From: Cyanodermella asteris | Taxonomy: Eukaryota > Ascomycota > Lecanoromycetes > Ostropales > Stictidaceae | Length of the DNA: 64,000 nucleotides | NCBI GenBank assembly: GCA_900618795.1 | Contig: UYJD01000020.1 | Location: forward strand, 147,827-211,826 | Direction of reading: 5' to 3' | Shown: in pieces, positions 1-10,325 of the stretch | Numbering within the stretch: the stretch's first letter is position 1 | How the letters are laid out: every line of letters starts with the position of its first letter | Made by a program: the position numbers and the translations under genes | Notes under the pieces: model-generated | What the model was told of the DNA's origin: nothing | Databases searched by the model: none | The model's input: only the letters and a program-made list of their open reading frames with translations

Positions 1-2829
1 TGGTCTCGGGACTACCTTTGGTGATGAGCTCTTGATTGGTGTCTTCTTGTCTGTGGCGGATGTGAGTACTCTGGGAGTGATCTCTGCTGCTTCAACCTCT
101 TGCGTGTCTGCGTCTTGATTCTCTTTGGTGGGCAAGATGTGCGACGCCGGTGCCGGTGCTTGGATGGCTCTCTTCTTCTTCGGCGGCGGTGGGCTCGATT
201 GTGTGGTGCAATCTGCTGCAACTCTTTTCTTCGCTTGATTGAGCTGAATTCGCGGATCGAGGTTTTGAACTGGACCTGGATTGCGGGCGGCGCCTGTAGC
301 TGAGGTTGGGATCCCGGTGCGAGATGGTGGTTCCTCAGTGACTCGCCTTGTACTTGTTGAGGCGCTCGATCCGATTGCTTCTCCGGCCGCAAAGCTTTTC
401 TCAATCCTTGGGATCAGCTCTTCTCGCGGACTTGTGCCTAGAACTGGGTATGATTTTGCAGTCTCATCTAGGTCTGGAGCTTGACTGATGGCCTGAGACG
501 TTGGTGGCGGAGGGCCTGGCTCAGGAGATAGATCTGTAGTTCCTTTATCCGTCTCAAGCCGGTCGTGATCTCGATTCCTGTCTATTCGACAGGGTTCCGA
601 CCGTAAACTTGCACTCGGTATCGTAGTCTGATTCCGAGCTGGAGGCTGAGTTGCAGTTGAAGCATCATTTTTAAAATCTGCCCCGATGCCACCCACAGCG
701 GCCCCGAGCTGACCAGGCTGGCTGTCACGATGATCTGCGTCTACAGCTCCTTGCGAATTTGTCCCTGCTCTTGAACTCGTCGTGGGACTGTTAGCTCGGA
801 CGTGACTTGGAATTCGAGATACAAGCAGACTTTCAACCGCTTGAGAGATTTCCTCTGGACCAGTCTCCTCGATGCCGTCCCACATCGCCTCGAGCTGGTC
901 AAGTTCATCATTACCCGCATCGTCAATCGTCCCCGAATGCTCGTGGGGCCCAGTTCCATCTGAATGCGTCTCTTTAGGTGTTGCCCCAATGCGTACAGAT
1001 GATCTTGTTGCTTCGATCGACTCGATCGACCCAATTCTCGGAGGTGGAGTTAATGATGGAGAATCACTCGGTAGGAGCTCTTTAGTGACTTCGTGCGTCA
1101 GTGAGAGAGATTCAGTCGGTAACAGATCTTCAGCAGCCTCGTCCTCTTCGTACTTGTCATCCTTATTACTGGAGGAAACCCTGTTGATCCCCGATTCTCT
1201 TTCCTCCGAGTTGGCGTCTGAATTTTCATCTTTGTGGTCATCCACTTTGCTGAAATCTTTGAGGCTATCGCTGTCCACCGCAGGATCCTCTGGTCCGGCA
1301 TTTGGACGTTGGTCCTCCGACAAAGCTTGAGGGCTCCAAGATGAGATCCGGTCTGCATCGTGTGCTGGAGACGTCCCTCCAAAGAGGCTGTCCAAGTCAT
1401 CGGGATCCTCAAGTTCGGCCTCGGCCTCAGCTTGCTTATCCGAGTTTTCATTCGGAGTCGGATCTGTTGCCGAAGGGATCGTGACTGTTCCAATATCCTG
1501 CTCGCGCTCTCCTTCGGTCGATACTACCGGATCTGCTGCCGTCTCTTCCGTGTTCAGACCAAGATCTAAACTCTCTGTCGGTGTGGGCTCCTCAGATCGC
1601 CGTGCTTGTGCGACAGGCAAATTTACATCGATACCCCTTAGCTCATCCGGGCCCGTCGCACCTCCAACAGACTTGGTGTGCGACGAGGATGAGGAATCAA
1701 GGCCTATATCAACTGAGACGTCTGTTCGGACGACCTGGTCATCTTCTCTGGTCTCGTCGCGGTCGGAGTTTTCGGCGGGCAGGTCGCGCATATGCCCAAA
1801 CAGAGATTGTTCGGGATCGAACATATCGAATTCTGCCGGGTCATTTTCAAACAACGGTAGCGACTCAGAAGTGGGTTGAACTGAGTCCGACCCGCTGACA
1901 CTGGCTACATGTGGCAGCGGACCATTGGCGTTATTTCCTTTTCTCGGATCGGCTTGGTCACTAAGATGCACCGTCGCCGAGTTAGAGTCTCTGTGAAAGG
2001 TGGCCGATGACCTAGGGTCGTTGTCAGCAGAGATATCCAGAGGGAGATCATCATGTTGCGCTTCATGTGTCCGTGTATTCGAAGACGCATTCACCGGAAG
2101 CCCCAAAGCCACAGCTCCAAGCTCATGAATCTCACCACCATCAACACCCTCCCTTCTCTCATCAGCATTCTCCTTGGTCGTTCCACTCGAAAAGACCCTT
2201 CTTTCATGTCTCAGACCCAGCACATCCGGAATGATCGACTCCCCCCATCGCCTCGAAGAGATTTCCTCCTTGAACCAATCCACAAACTCAACTAACCGCC
2301 TCTGAATCCGTTCACGATCTTCCTTTTCACTTTTCCTGAAGATTTTCGGTAGCGGAGGACCGACAAGGGGGATCTCTTTCCCGACCGTCTGCCACGTGTG
2401 GCCAAGCCGGTAAACCAGCCAGTTATCGAAATCGGCCTCCCTCCACTTCGCCTGAGTTGCAATGGGTTCGCAACAATAAACGGCTCGACCGGGAGGGCCG
2501 AGGAGATCCGAGATTATGCGCTGGGGGGTCTTGGGATGACGGGCGCGTACTGCACGGTTGAAGCGAGTTTGGTTCCGTGTGTATGCGGGCTTGTAGATGA
2601 AGAAAAAGTAGTCGAGGAGATCCGCTCGGATGACGTGGTGTCGGAGGAGCCAGAGAAGACATGGCTCGTTCGCGTTGGCACGTAAGGCGGTTGGGATGTT
2701 GTGCTGCTCGAGCTGGTCGAGCCATCGGAGGTCCGCCGTAGCTGAAGCATTTAGGACTTTTGCGTCGTGTTCTTTTGTTAGTGCTGTGGCTATCCTTAGG
2801 TCGTAGCCGCTTCCTTTGAAGTATTCCAT
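1..2829 (-). CDS. Large disordered protein of unknown function, C-terminus outside window
   Basis: I do not recognise this protein. One frame stays open from an ATG at 2829 to the window edge, 943 codons without a stop and needing no intron; the 3' end lies beyond position 1. The first 200 or so residues look folded: aromatic and hydrophobic residues cluster, for example LLWLLRHHVIRADLLDYFFF at residues 59-78. The rest is Ser/Asp/Glu/Pro/Thr-rich and probably disordered, with repeated DD/EE clusters. A run of prolines followed by KKKRA near residue 884 resembles a monopartite nuclear localisation signal, so a nuclear role is inferred. The shorter open frames on this strand lie one base out of register and are shadows. 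The length without a stop makes a real gene nearly certain; its function is open. Confidence 0.85.
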   Translation of the reverse strand, partial: MEYFKGSGYDLRIATALTKEHDAKVLNASATADLRWLDQLEQHNIPTALRANANEPCLLWLLRHHVIRADLLDYFFFIYKPAYTRNQTRFNRAVRARHPKTPQRIISDLLGPPGRAVYCCEPIATQAKWREADFDNWLVYRLGHTWQTVGKEIPLVGPPLPKIFRKSEKEDRERIQRRLVEFVDWFKEEISSRRWGESIIPDVLGLRHERRVFSSGTTKENADERREGVDGGEIHELGAVALGLPVNASSNTRTHEAQHDDLPLDISADNDPRSSATFHRDSNSATVHLSDQADPRKGNNANGPLPHVASVSGSDSVQPTSESLPLFENDPAEFDMFDPEQSLFGHMRDLPAENSDRDETREDDQVVRTDVSVDIGLDSSSSSHTKSVGGATGPDELRGIDVNLPVAQARRSEEPTPTESLDLGLNTEETAADPVVSTEGEREQDIGTVTIPSATDPTPNENSDKQAEAEAELEDPDDLDSLFGGTSPAHDADRISSWSPQALSEDQRPNAGPEDPAVDSDSLKDFSKVDDHKDENSDANSEERESGINRVSSSNKDDKYEEDEAAEDLLPTESLSLTHEVTKELLPSDSPSLTPPPRIGSIESIEATRSSVRIGATPKETHSDGTGPHEHSGTIDDAGNDELDQLEAMWDGIEETGPEEISQAVESLLVSRIPSHVRANSPTTSSRAGTNSQGAVDADHRDSQPGQLGAAVGGIGADFKNDASTATQPPARNQTTIPSASLRSEPCRIDRNRDHDRLETDKGTTDLSPEPGPPPPTSQAISQAPDLDETAKSYPVLGTSPREELIPRIEKSFAAGEAIGSSASTSTRRVTEEPPSRTGIPTSATGAARNPGPVQNLDPRIQLNQAKKRVAADCTTQSSPPPPKKKRAIQAPAPASHILPTKENQDADTQEVEAAEITPRVLTSATDKKTPIKSSSPKVVPRP

Positions 2830-4449
2830 GGCTGATGACTTGAGTAAGGGGATGAGAGAAAGGGGTCACGAGAAAGCCCTGGGAGCACAAGCTGAGTATG
2901 GGAGCTGAAAAGGTCACAATCTTGGGTCTTGATGACAGGAAGACGGCACAGAGGTCTAAAGGAGGATAACAAGCTTCACGATCCCAAGCATCAAGGCATT
3001 TCGGTGCTATTCCTACCACTTTGTACGGATATTGACAGACAATGAGAGGGTGAGATGATCATTTGTTGACCGGAACAGTCTGCAAGACATGGTGATAGGG
3101 AGTCAGAATGCGTGGCAAGTGTAATTACTAGCCTGAAAGTAAAGTATGCAGTGGTCTCATGGCTGTCAAATCTGCGGGCAGAGTGAGCGGATAGTGAACG
3201 GAGAGAGTGATATGGCAGACGTCGAATCGAGAATTGCATCAAAGATCCAGCTCAAATTTGCCTACCATATCACTCTCGCAGCATTCCAAGTATCATCACA
3301 AACGCATTGAATCAATTGACTGTTTTGTGGAGCGAAAGGCCAGAGCAGTACTTGGTAGTTCAAAATAAAAAAATAAAAATCGCAATACAGCCACACCACG
3401 AATACTGACCACTCGCCCAGCTTGTGCATAGTCAGGTGGTCGAAATACTGCTCTTCAGGCAACGATGCAAGCCATCAAGCATTAGCCGCCTTGTTTGTTC
3501 CAAATTGGGAACAAATGTCAATCGGCGAGGCGGATGGAGTCAAATTCGCTGCGCCACAATGGCCACCTCATGGACCCCTGTCGGCCCCCGAGCAGGAACA
3601 GATCAGACGGTGCATTGGCCAGTCGGATTCAGGGATGCAGCTGAGTCGTTAGCGCCAAGCAGACGACTGTGTGGGTGTCGAGTGTCGCGTGTCCGCCTCC
3701 ATGAAGTCAGTGCAAATCAGTTCATGCCATCAACGTCGACATGCGCATTCTGTACAGAGACGCGTCAAGTAGGCAGCTAGATTGGACGAATGAATCCCTG
3801 ATCAGACCACAGTACGTAGACAAGTAGAGCCTCAGGGACTTCAAGCAGTGGCTGAGAAAGGACGTACGTATACGAAGGATCAAAAGCAGCTGGGCGGCAA
3901 GCTGGAGAAAGCTTCCAAGTCTAGAATCAAATACCTGACTCTAGCTGCGGTCGCAAGGCCAACAGGTCTAGTCGTTTTGTCTCGTCGTGTCGCTGCTTTC
4001 CGGCCTGGGCCGACGTTGACAGGTCGCAAGATCTAACACTGGTGAGATTGAGGGTTTCAGCTGCATCTTTCCAGGCGGCTGCAAGTCATTCAGGGCGAGC
4101 TCTGGGCGAGATTCACAGCCACCCACAGTCCCGTATTTCGTTCGCTCTTTTGCTCTTCCAACCTTACCTGCTCTCTGCTCCTCACTCTCACACTCGCTCC
4201 ATACCTTACTTGCTGCGTTCTTTCTCTACACATTTTATTGAACTCCTCGTTCGCGCCATTTTTAGACGTGTCCTGCGCCGTCGCATCTTTAATCATCGAA
4301 TCTGCACCCCTCCACACGCTATCCCATCGCACCCCTTTCCTACGATCCACCTCCTGCACGTGGCGGCACACGACAGCGATAGGGACTTGCTCGAGCCCAT
4401 CATCGAACCAGCATTGTACTGCATCGATCCGGTGTGAAGCCCCGTCACA
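2830..4449. promoter_or_regulatory. Divergent intergenic region between the unknown gene and the PAP2 phosphatase gene
   Basis: No convincing gene. The flanking genes point away from each other, so both promoters should lie here. An A-rich patch sits near 3363-3380. About 4130-4310, just upstream of the PAP2 ATG, is strongly pyrimidine-rich (CT tracts), as is common in fungal core promoters and leaders. Confidence 0.5.
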
Positions 4450-5746
4450 ATGGCAGTCAAATTGTGGGCGTCCTACGTCCTCGACTGGATAGTCCTAATG
4501 TATGACACGACATACCTCGTCCCCAACACCTCGATCTGGTCAAGAATTCATCACTAACCAGTCTATCATAGAATATTCGCCCTCATCGCCTATAGCTTCA
4601 CTTTCGTCCACCCCAACCCCCACAACTTCTCCCTCTACGACCTCTCCATCTCCTACCCTCTAAAAGACGACACCGTACCCATCTGGGTCGCCGGCATCGC
4701 AGCCGGTGTCGCACCGGCAATCATCATCCTTGCCGTCTCAGTCCTCTTCGTCCCGGGCCGTAACTTCGCTCGAGGAAAGAATGCGTCGCAAATCATCCGG
4801 CTGAAGCTCTGGGAGTTACACACGGGATTGCTGGGACTCGCCATGAGTCTGGCGACGGCGGTCATGTTCACGCAGGGGCTGAAGTTGTTCGGCAAGCCGC
4901 GGCCTAACTGTCTGTCGCGATGCAAGCCCGACCTGTCCAAGATCGGACAGTACACGACGGGAAATTATGCGGGCAGCTTCCAGGAGAATTGGGTTTTGGT
5001 TGACATCGGCATTTGTACCGAGACGGATGAACACATCTTGTATGATGGGTTTCAGAGCTGGCCGAGTGGACACTCGTCGAGTAAGTAACAGACATTGCGA
5101 TTCGTTGAATGACGGGGGAGGCTAATGAATTGCAGCATCTTGGTCCGGACTGCTATACCTAACCCTTTACCTCTGCGCCAAATTCGCCGTCGTCCTCCCC
5201 TACCTCCCCGGCAACCGCCTCTCCAGCTCAATCCGAGCCCCGGGACACAACCGAGAGTCCTCGCTCTCCCCCACCGACAGCCAGTCCGCATACAGAAAGT
5301 CCGACGCAATGCACCGCGCTGCCGACGCGCCCATCCTCCACCGCGACGAAGCCGCCGCCCCGCCCATCTACCTCCTCACCTTCATAATCCTGCCCGTCGG
5401 CACGGCCGTCTACATCTGTCTCAGCCGCTACATGGATTACGCGCACCACGGTTTCGACATCCTCAGCGGCAGCATCCTGGGCGCGGTGTGCGCGTACGTC
5501 AGCTTCAGATGGTATCATTTGCCCGTCGGCCAGGGCAGTGGATGGTCATGGGGTCCGCGAAGCAGTTCCCGGGCATTCTTCGTTGGGATCGGTGAATGTG
5601 GTTACGTCGATGAGGAGGCCGTGGGACGACGCGAGGGGCAGGATGAGGTCGAGTTGGGGTTGATGGGGGCAGGAAGGGCGAGTACGAGTGCGAGGGTTGG
5701 AGCAGCGGACACTGAGCAGGATACGGCTTATAGTCGTGCGAGGTAG
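4450..5746 (+). CDS. PAP2-family lipid phosphate phosphatase (Dpp1/Lpp1-like)
   Basis: Integral membrane phosphatase that removes phosphate from phosphatidate, diacylglycerol pyrophosphate or lysophosphatidate, probably at the vacuole or ER/Golgi (family knowledge). Three exons: 4450-4499, 4572-5080 and 5136-5746, introns of 72 and 55 nt, 389 residues. The three PAP2 signatures are visible: KLFGKPRPN near residue 121, WPSGHSS at the exon 2/3 junction, and SRYMDYAHHGFD in exon 3. Several hydrophobic helices surround them. The second intron splits the codon after PSGHSS. The C-terminal tail after the last helix is hydrophilic and Ser/Gly/Glu-rich. Oddity: signature 1 has five residues between Lys and Arg-Pro, where the usual pattern is six. 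Family is certain; substrate preference is not. Confidence 0.93.
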
Positions 5747-6656
5747 GACCGGTGGGACACGATAGCGAGGGCTTTTGGATTTGATAATGATGCGTCGTTG
5801 GATTCGACGCGTGCGGAAAAGGAAAAGTCTTGACATTGCGGCTCGGAATCGAAATCGGATGTTGGTTCCAGTATTCTGAGGTGGCATGCGGCGAGGCGCT
5901 CTGTAGGAAAGTTGCAATGGGTTATCGAGGAGATGGATTCGGAAGTGACCAATCCTCCATCTTTGCTTTTTTTTCGATCAATGCATTCTGAACAATCAAC
6001 ATGTAATTTTACGTCAGATGTTTCCGCAAGTGACAGTCGCGTCCCAATGTATACAAGGCAGAAATGTGTGCTCAGTCAATTCGTAGCAGCCGCCTTGCGT
6101 CCAGTATTCTCGACGCGACGTCAAGTCATACAACAGAACAGAGCCAAACAAACAGACCATGATGGAGATCACCGCTCGAATGCTGCACGTTCGCCGGATT
6201 CATTTCAAAGGAACCGATCAAGCTATCGATGTTGCCTGCGGAGATATAGAATACAGAAAGCCTCCTTCGTATAGTCCGAGCCCAATATCACCAGTGGTAG
6301 CACTGCTTATGCCGGCCGGAATCACCATGATCCGCCAGAAAAAAAAGCCCCACGAGTGGTAACCTAACATGACCTATTCGTACCCATGTCCATGCACGCC
6401 TTTGCACGTATGCACGTCCATATGCCAGCGCTCAAAGCAAACGAACACATTTCAAGCATGCTCATGCCGCATGCTCCCAAAATCTCCCGATGATTATATG
6501 ACAGCGTAAAAGAAAAAGAGACCCATCCTCCCCCATGCGTTTCGTTCATTTGTCATGTTGCAATCCAGTTTCAAAAAAGAAAAAAAAGCACTGACGTCCC
6601 CACTTCTCGCCTCGGAATCAGATATCGAAAAAAGTGTCAAAACCTTCGGGCAAACC
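5747..6656. other. Convergent intergenic region
   Basis: Lies between the 3' ends of the PAP2 and Whi3-type genes. I see no coding potential beyond chance short frames; it should hold the two 3' untranslated regions and terminators. Confidence 0.5.
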
Positions 6657-8393
6657 CTAGCGTCCGTAACGATAATGACCCTGTTCTTCACCAAAGCCAG
6701 GAGGTTGGAAACCATTACCCAAGTTATTCGGATTGTGCGAGCCCGGATTCGGCGTACCGTTGCCAGACGGACCAGCAATAGATCCATTTCTTTGAGCTCC
6801 CGGTCCCGGTCCAGCTGTCTGCGCGAAGCCCTGAGGAGGCGGGAGCCCGGGCGGAGGTCCACTGGCCGTGGAGAAGCCCTGATTGTTCGCGCTCGCATAC
6901 CCTCCGAGCGGGTGACCGAAGCTCATCGAGCCGGACCCGGAGCCGTGGCCGTTAGCCTGAGGGCTGACGGGGCTCTGCGTGCTTGGACCACGAACGCCCA
7001 GTGGATTCTTGCTGAAGCTGAGCCTGATCCCGCCACGGACGGAGTTGGAGAGCGGGACGCCGTAAATGTCCTTCAAGGCACGGGTCGCGTGGCTGATGTC
7101 TTCGAACTCGACGAAGCACATGGGTCCGTTGGATTTCATGCGGAAACATAACCGCCGGTAGCCGCGTGCTCGGCTGAATAGGGACTTGAGCTCGTCTTCG
7201 GACGTGTCCATGGGGAGATTCCCGACGTATAGTGTGTTGCAAGGGGGGTTTTGGTCCGCGGGGTTGACCGGTGGCAGGGTCTGGTAGCTGCGCTGGAACG
7301 GTTGCCACTGAGATGAGGTCGGCGAGGTGGCATTGAAAGAGCTGCCGTAGCCACCCGCATTGCTCAGGGCGGACGGCGAGAAGGGAGCACCGCCCGGGGA
7401 CTGTACGCTGGGGTGTCCCGAGTGTCCGGGGTGGCCGGAGTGCCCCCGGGGCGACGCGACGCCGCTGGAGGCATTCAGCGGCGAAACAGACGGTCCCACA
7501 TTGCTGTTGAGAGACAGTCCATTCATGCGACTACTAATGGAGATGTTTGGTGCGGTCGCGCGTCGGCCTTGCTGCATGAACTGCGACTGGCGCTCTGCCG
7601 ACATGAAGCTGCCTGGGTCTTGCATAAGTTGATCTGTCTCGTCGTCGGCTCCGTCTTCCTGTATCATGCTCCTACCAGATATATGCTGGCGTTCAAGGGC
7701 ATGTCCGATTGGGGACGTGGGGTTGTAAGTGTTTCCGTTTCCAGCATGGGCAGGGCCTGTGTATGTGCTATTTGTGCGCGCGCTGCGGAAGGTGGGCGAT
7801 ACACCATTATCAAGGGCAGTATCAGGGCGGCCGAGAGGCACGTGTCCTGATTGGGAGGGTACGTGGTCCATGTCCCTAAATGTGTCGCTGAAGCGGCTGT
7901 TATGCCTTGGTTGGCCTCCGTCCGGAACCACGGTATCCGGAAAGCGTCTGCTACTTGTGGAGCCACCAGGTGTGAGGGCAACAATTTCGACAAGCAGAAC
8001 CGGGGCGTTATCTCCAAGTTTCTTACCATTCAGGGCCTGCGCTGCTTGGGCTGCACCTTCAGCAGACTTGAACCGAGCAACGGCCGTCAAATATGGCTTG
8101 TCGTCCTCGGACGATGGGATGATTTCGGTATGGATGCAATCTTGGGCGAAGAGAAGCATACCACGGACGGTCTCTATTGTGGACGACTGCGGCAACTTGC
8201 GCATCCAGATAGCATGGTTCTCGCTTCCGGAAGTGCTGCTGCTCTGAGCTGTGGGGGAGTGGCCATTTGTCCTGTTGATTGTGCTGCCTGCGCGTCCGCG
8301 ACCAGTGCCGATAGCAGATGGGTTCCTTGTGGGACCATTCCCGTTGCGCTGACCTCCTTCGAAAGGGTTGCTAAACCCCTCAGAACCAGGCAT
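6657..8393 (-). CDS. whi3: Whi3-type RNA-binding protein with RRM
   Basis: Uninterrupted 578-residue frame. The C-terminal RRM spans about residues 386-468, with RNP2 LYVGNL and RNP1 MCFVEF and the ending [11 protein letters not shown], which is highly characteristic of yeast and Ashbya Whi3. A second, degenerate RRM-like region (AIWMRKLP onward) spans residues 58-138. The rest is Gly/Ser/Pro/Asn-rich and likely disordered, as expected of proteins that form RNA condensates; there is no polyglutamine tract like that of yeast or Ashbya Whi3. Family role: binds mRNAs, including cyclin mRNAs, in the cytoplasm and controls cell-cycle entry and asynchronous nuclear division. The start at 8393 has a good context (CAAC before ATG). 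A possible leader-intron acceptor is visible upstream near 8600. Confidence 0.9.
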   Translation of the reverse strand: MPGSEGFSNPFEGGQRNGNGPTRNPSAIGTGRGRAGSTINRTNGHSPTAQSSSTSGSENHAIWMRKLPQSSTIETVRGMLLFAQDCIHTEIIPSSEDDKPYLTAVARFKSAEGAAQAAQALNGKKLGDNAPVLLVEIVALTPGGSTSSRRFPDTVVPDGGQPRHNSRFSDTFRDMDHVPSQSGHVPLGRPDTALDNGVSPTFRSARTNSTYTGPAHAGNGNTYNPTSPIGHALERQHISGRSMIQEDGADDETDQLMQDPGSFMSAERQSQFMQQGRRATAPNISISSRMNGLSLNSNVGPSVSPLNASSGVASPRGHSGHPGHSGHPSVQSPGGAPFSPSALSNAGGYGSSFNATSPTSSQWQPFQRSYQTLPPVNPADQNPPCNTLYVGNLPMDTSEDELKSLFSRARGYRRLCFRMKSNGPMCFVEFEDISHATRALKDIYGVPLSNSVRGGIRLSFSKNPLGVRGPSTQSPVSPQANGHGSGSGSMSFGHPLGGYASANNQGFSTASGPPPGLPPPQGFAQTAGPGPGAQRNGSIAGPSGNGTPNPGSHNPNNLGNGFQPPGFGEEQGHYRYGR

Positions 8394-9727
8394 GTTGGGA
8401 TGTGTTGTGAGGTGACCTCGGAGGTGTCAGAGGGTGCGCGAGGCGATACTTGGGATCCGAGAGCAAATGTTCGAGCGAGGAGAATTAGAAGGGGGCGACA
8501 GCTAGTGAGCTGGCTCAAGATTCACAAGACGAAACGCAGTGCCCGAGCCGTGCCCAAGCCTGGTATGCGATCGCTTAGGATCGCAATCACAGTCTGCTAA
8601 TCGTCAGTGAGCCAATATATGCTGGAATGACGTGTCGGAGGCCTGACTGCGTGTAGTGAGACGGCGTTGCAGTCGGAAGAACAAGTGGCGTGTATATATC
8701 GAACAATGCGGTGCGCGCTGCCTGGTCGGCGACTGATGATATATGACGAAAGGGATCAAAGAGGAATGCCGATGCCCGCGAGAGCTCTGAGTGGTTTAGT
8801 AAAAGGACAAATCTATTTGGTGAGGCGCCAGAGTTGCATGAAACCGAGAAAAGAGCAACCAGTCCGTACGCCCTGCAAATGCAAACAGCTGGTCGAAGAT
8901 GGTGGTCGAATGCGTGGACCTGACCTAAAAGATGGGCGTATACGGTGGATTGTAGTCGGCTGTAAGAGCGATGCTCGTGAGTGGGAGGGTAGATTCAAGG
9001 TTGGTGGATCAGGTGGTGCAGTAGCGATCGGATAGCGATCTGCTGCTGGTGGAACACTCCTTCTGGACACGCTCGTCGGAGGTCGATGGCGGCGCAAGAC
9101 CAGTGGACGTCGGGCCTCTCGATGCGCTGATGCGCGGTCCACAATCGATCAAGCAGGGGCGAGGTCGACGCTTGACAGCTTGAACCAGTCGGCGGAGGCT
9201 CCGTGGTGGTACAGCAGGCACGATTGGCTGGTCAAGACGGGCGCCGAGCTGTAGCTGGACGGGGTCGAGCGTCGACGGGCGATGGCAGGGTCGACGTGGC
9301 AGCGCAGCGAGTAGCACAGCTGCTGGACCGGACGATCGCGTGCTGGCGGCGGCGGCGGAGGTATGATGTCGAGAAAGTGGAGTGAAGGATAGTCGGTCGC
9401 GTGGGGAGTGAGTGGATAAGAAAGAGTGCAAGGTTGCCAACGTGATGTGAGACGCGAGAAAAAAAAAGAGAGCTTTGCGGCTGCTTAGTCGACTGCTAGC
9501 CTGCGCCGGCCGCGGTGCCAGGCAGAGAAACCGACACTCGACGGTCGTCGGTAGGGCAAGCTGGACAGGGTAGAGCAAGGTAAGCTATAGCGTTGGCGGT
9601 AGGGTGTAGGACGTAGGGTTTGGTGTGGACGGTGAGTCTGGTCGAGTTGGAGTTGGTGAACGGCGGCCACAGCAAGCGGCCTGGCTGGTCACTGGTCCGC
9701 GATTCGAGGCCGGCGCGGTAGGGAACC

Positions 9728-9768
9728 CTGACTGACTGACTGACTGACAGGCTGACAGGCTGACAGGT
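9728..9768. repeat. CTGA microsatellite
   Basis: About five perfect CTGA units run directly into degenerate CTGACAGG units. Located in the probable leader or promoter of the Whi3-type gene. Confidence 0.9.
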
Positions 9769-10283
9769 CGAGACGGACAAGGTCGAAGCAGCGTCGTGAA
9801 TTGGTGAGTCGTGGTCGTGACTCTCTCGCTCACTCAGACTCAGGCTCGAGCTGGGATGGCGACACAAAGGAATGGCCGGCGAGGGCGCGTGCAGCTCTCA
9901 CGCCGCAGCGGGACTCCAGCCTCGACACGACCGTGGAGACAGCGGGACAGCACTAGCAGACACCTGCAGGCCTGGTCGCATTGAAGAGCTGGCAGGGATG
10001 GCACCGTCTCGAGGGCGTCTTGGTTGGTTGGGCGAGTGCAGACGGAGACGGAGATCTGGACAGTTGCCGACGATATACAACCAACCCAGGAGGAGCCTCA
10101 AAGCGGCTGGTAGCGATCAGGGACACCAGGACGATTGCTCTGATCGTGCGCCAGTGGAAGAGACGGAGATCGTTGAGCTCTACCGAAGCACGCTCGTCCA
10201 CAGTGAGCTCCAATCAATGACAGGCACAAGGCTGGGAAGGAAGAGGCGGAGTGACAGGATGCGAACTAAGAGCTGCAGCCCAT

Positions 10284-10325
10284 GCTTTGCTTTGCTCTGC
10301 TCTGCTCTGCTTTGCTTTGTTTGCT
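10284..10325. repeat. TTTGC/TCTGC pentanucleotide repeat
   Basis: About eight five-base units alternating between TTTGC and TCTGC; pyrimidine-rich on the plus strand. Intergenic. Confidence 0.85.

Noticed and set aside
12-404. Arg/Gln-rich open frame on the minus strand
   Set aside because: Out of register with the continuous 943-codon frame that covers the same bases; a shadow.
2423-3019. 198-codon minus-strand frame across the start of the first gene
   Set aside because: Different frame from the long gene, Pro/Ser/His-rich, no domain; a shadow of the real coding start.
9009-9578. 189-codon minus-strand frame in the 5 kb gap
   Set aside because: Low-complexity Arg/Ser/Pro composition and other overlapping frames; no domain or splice pattern.
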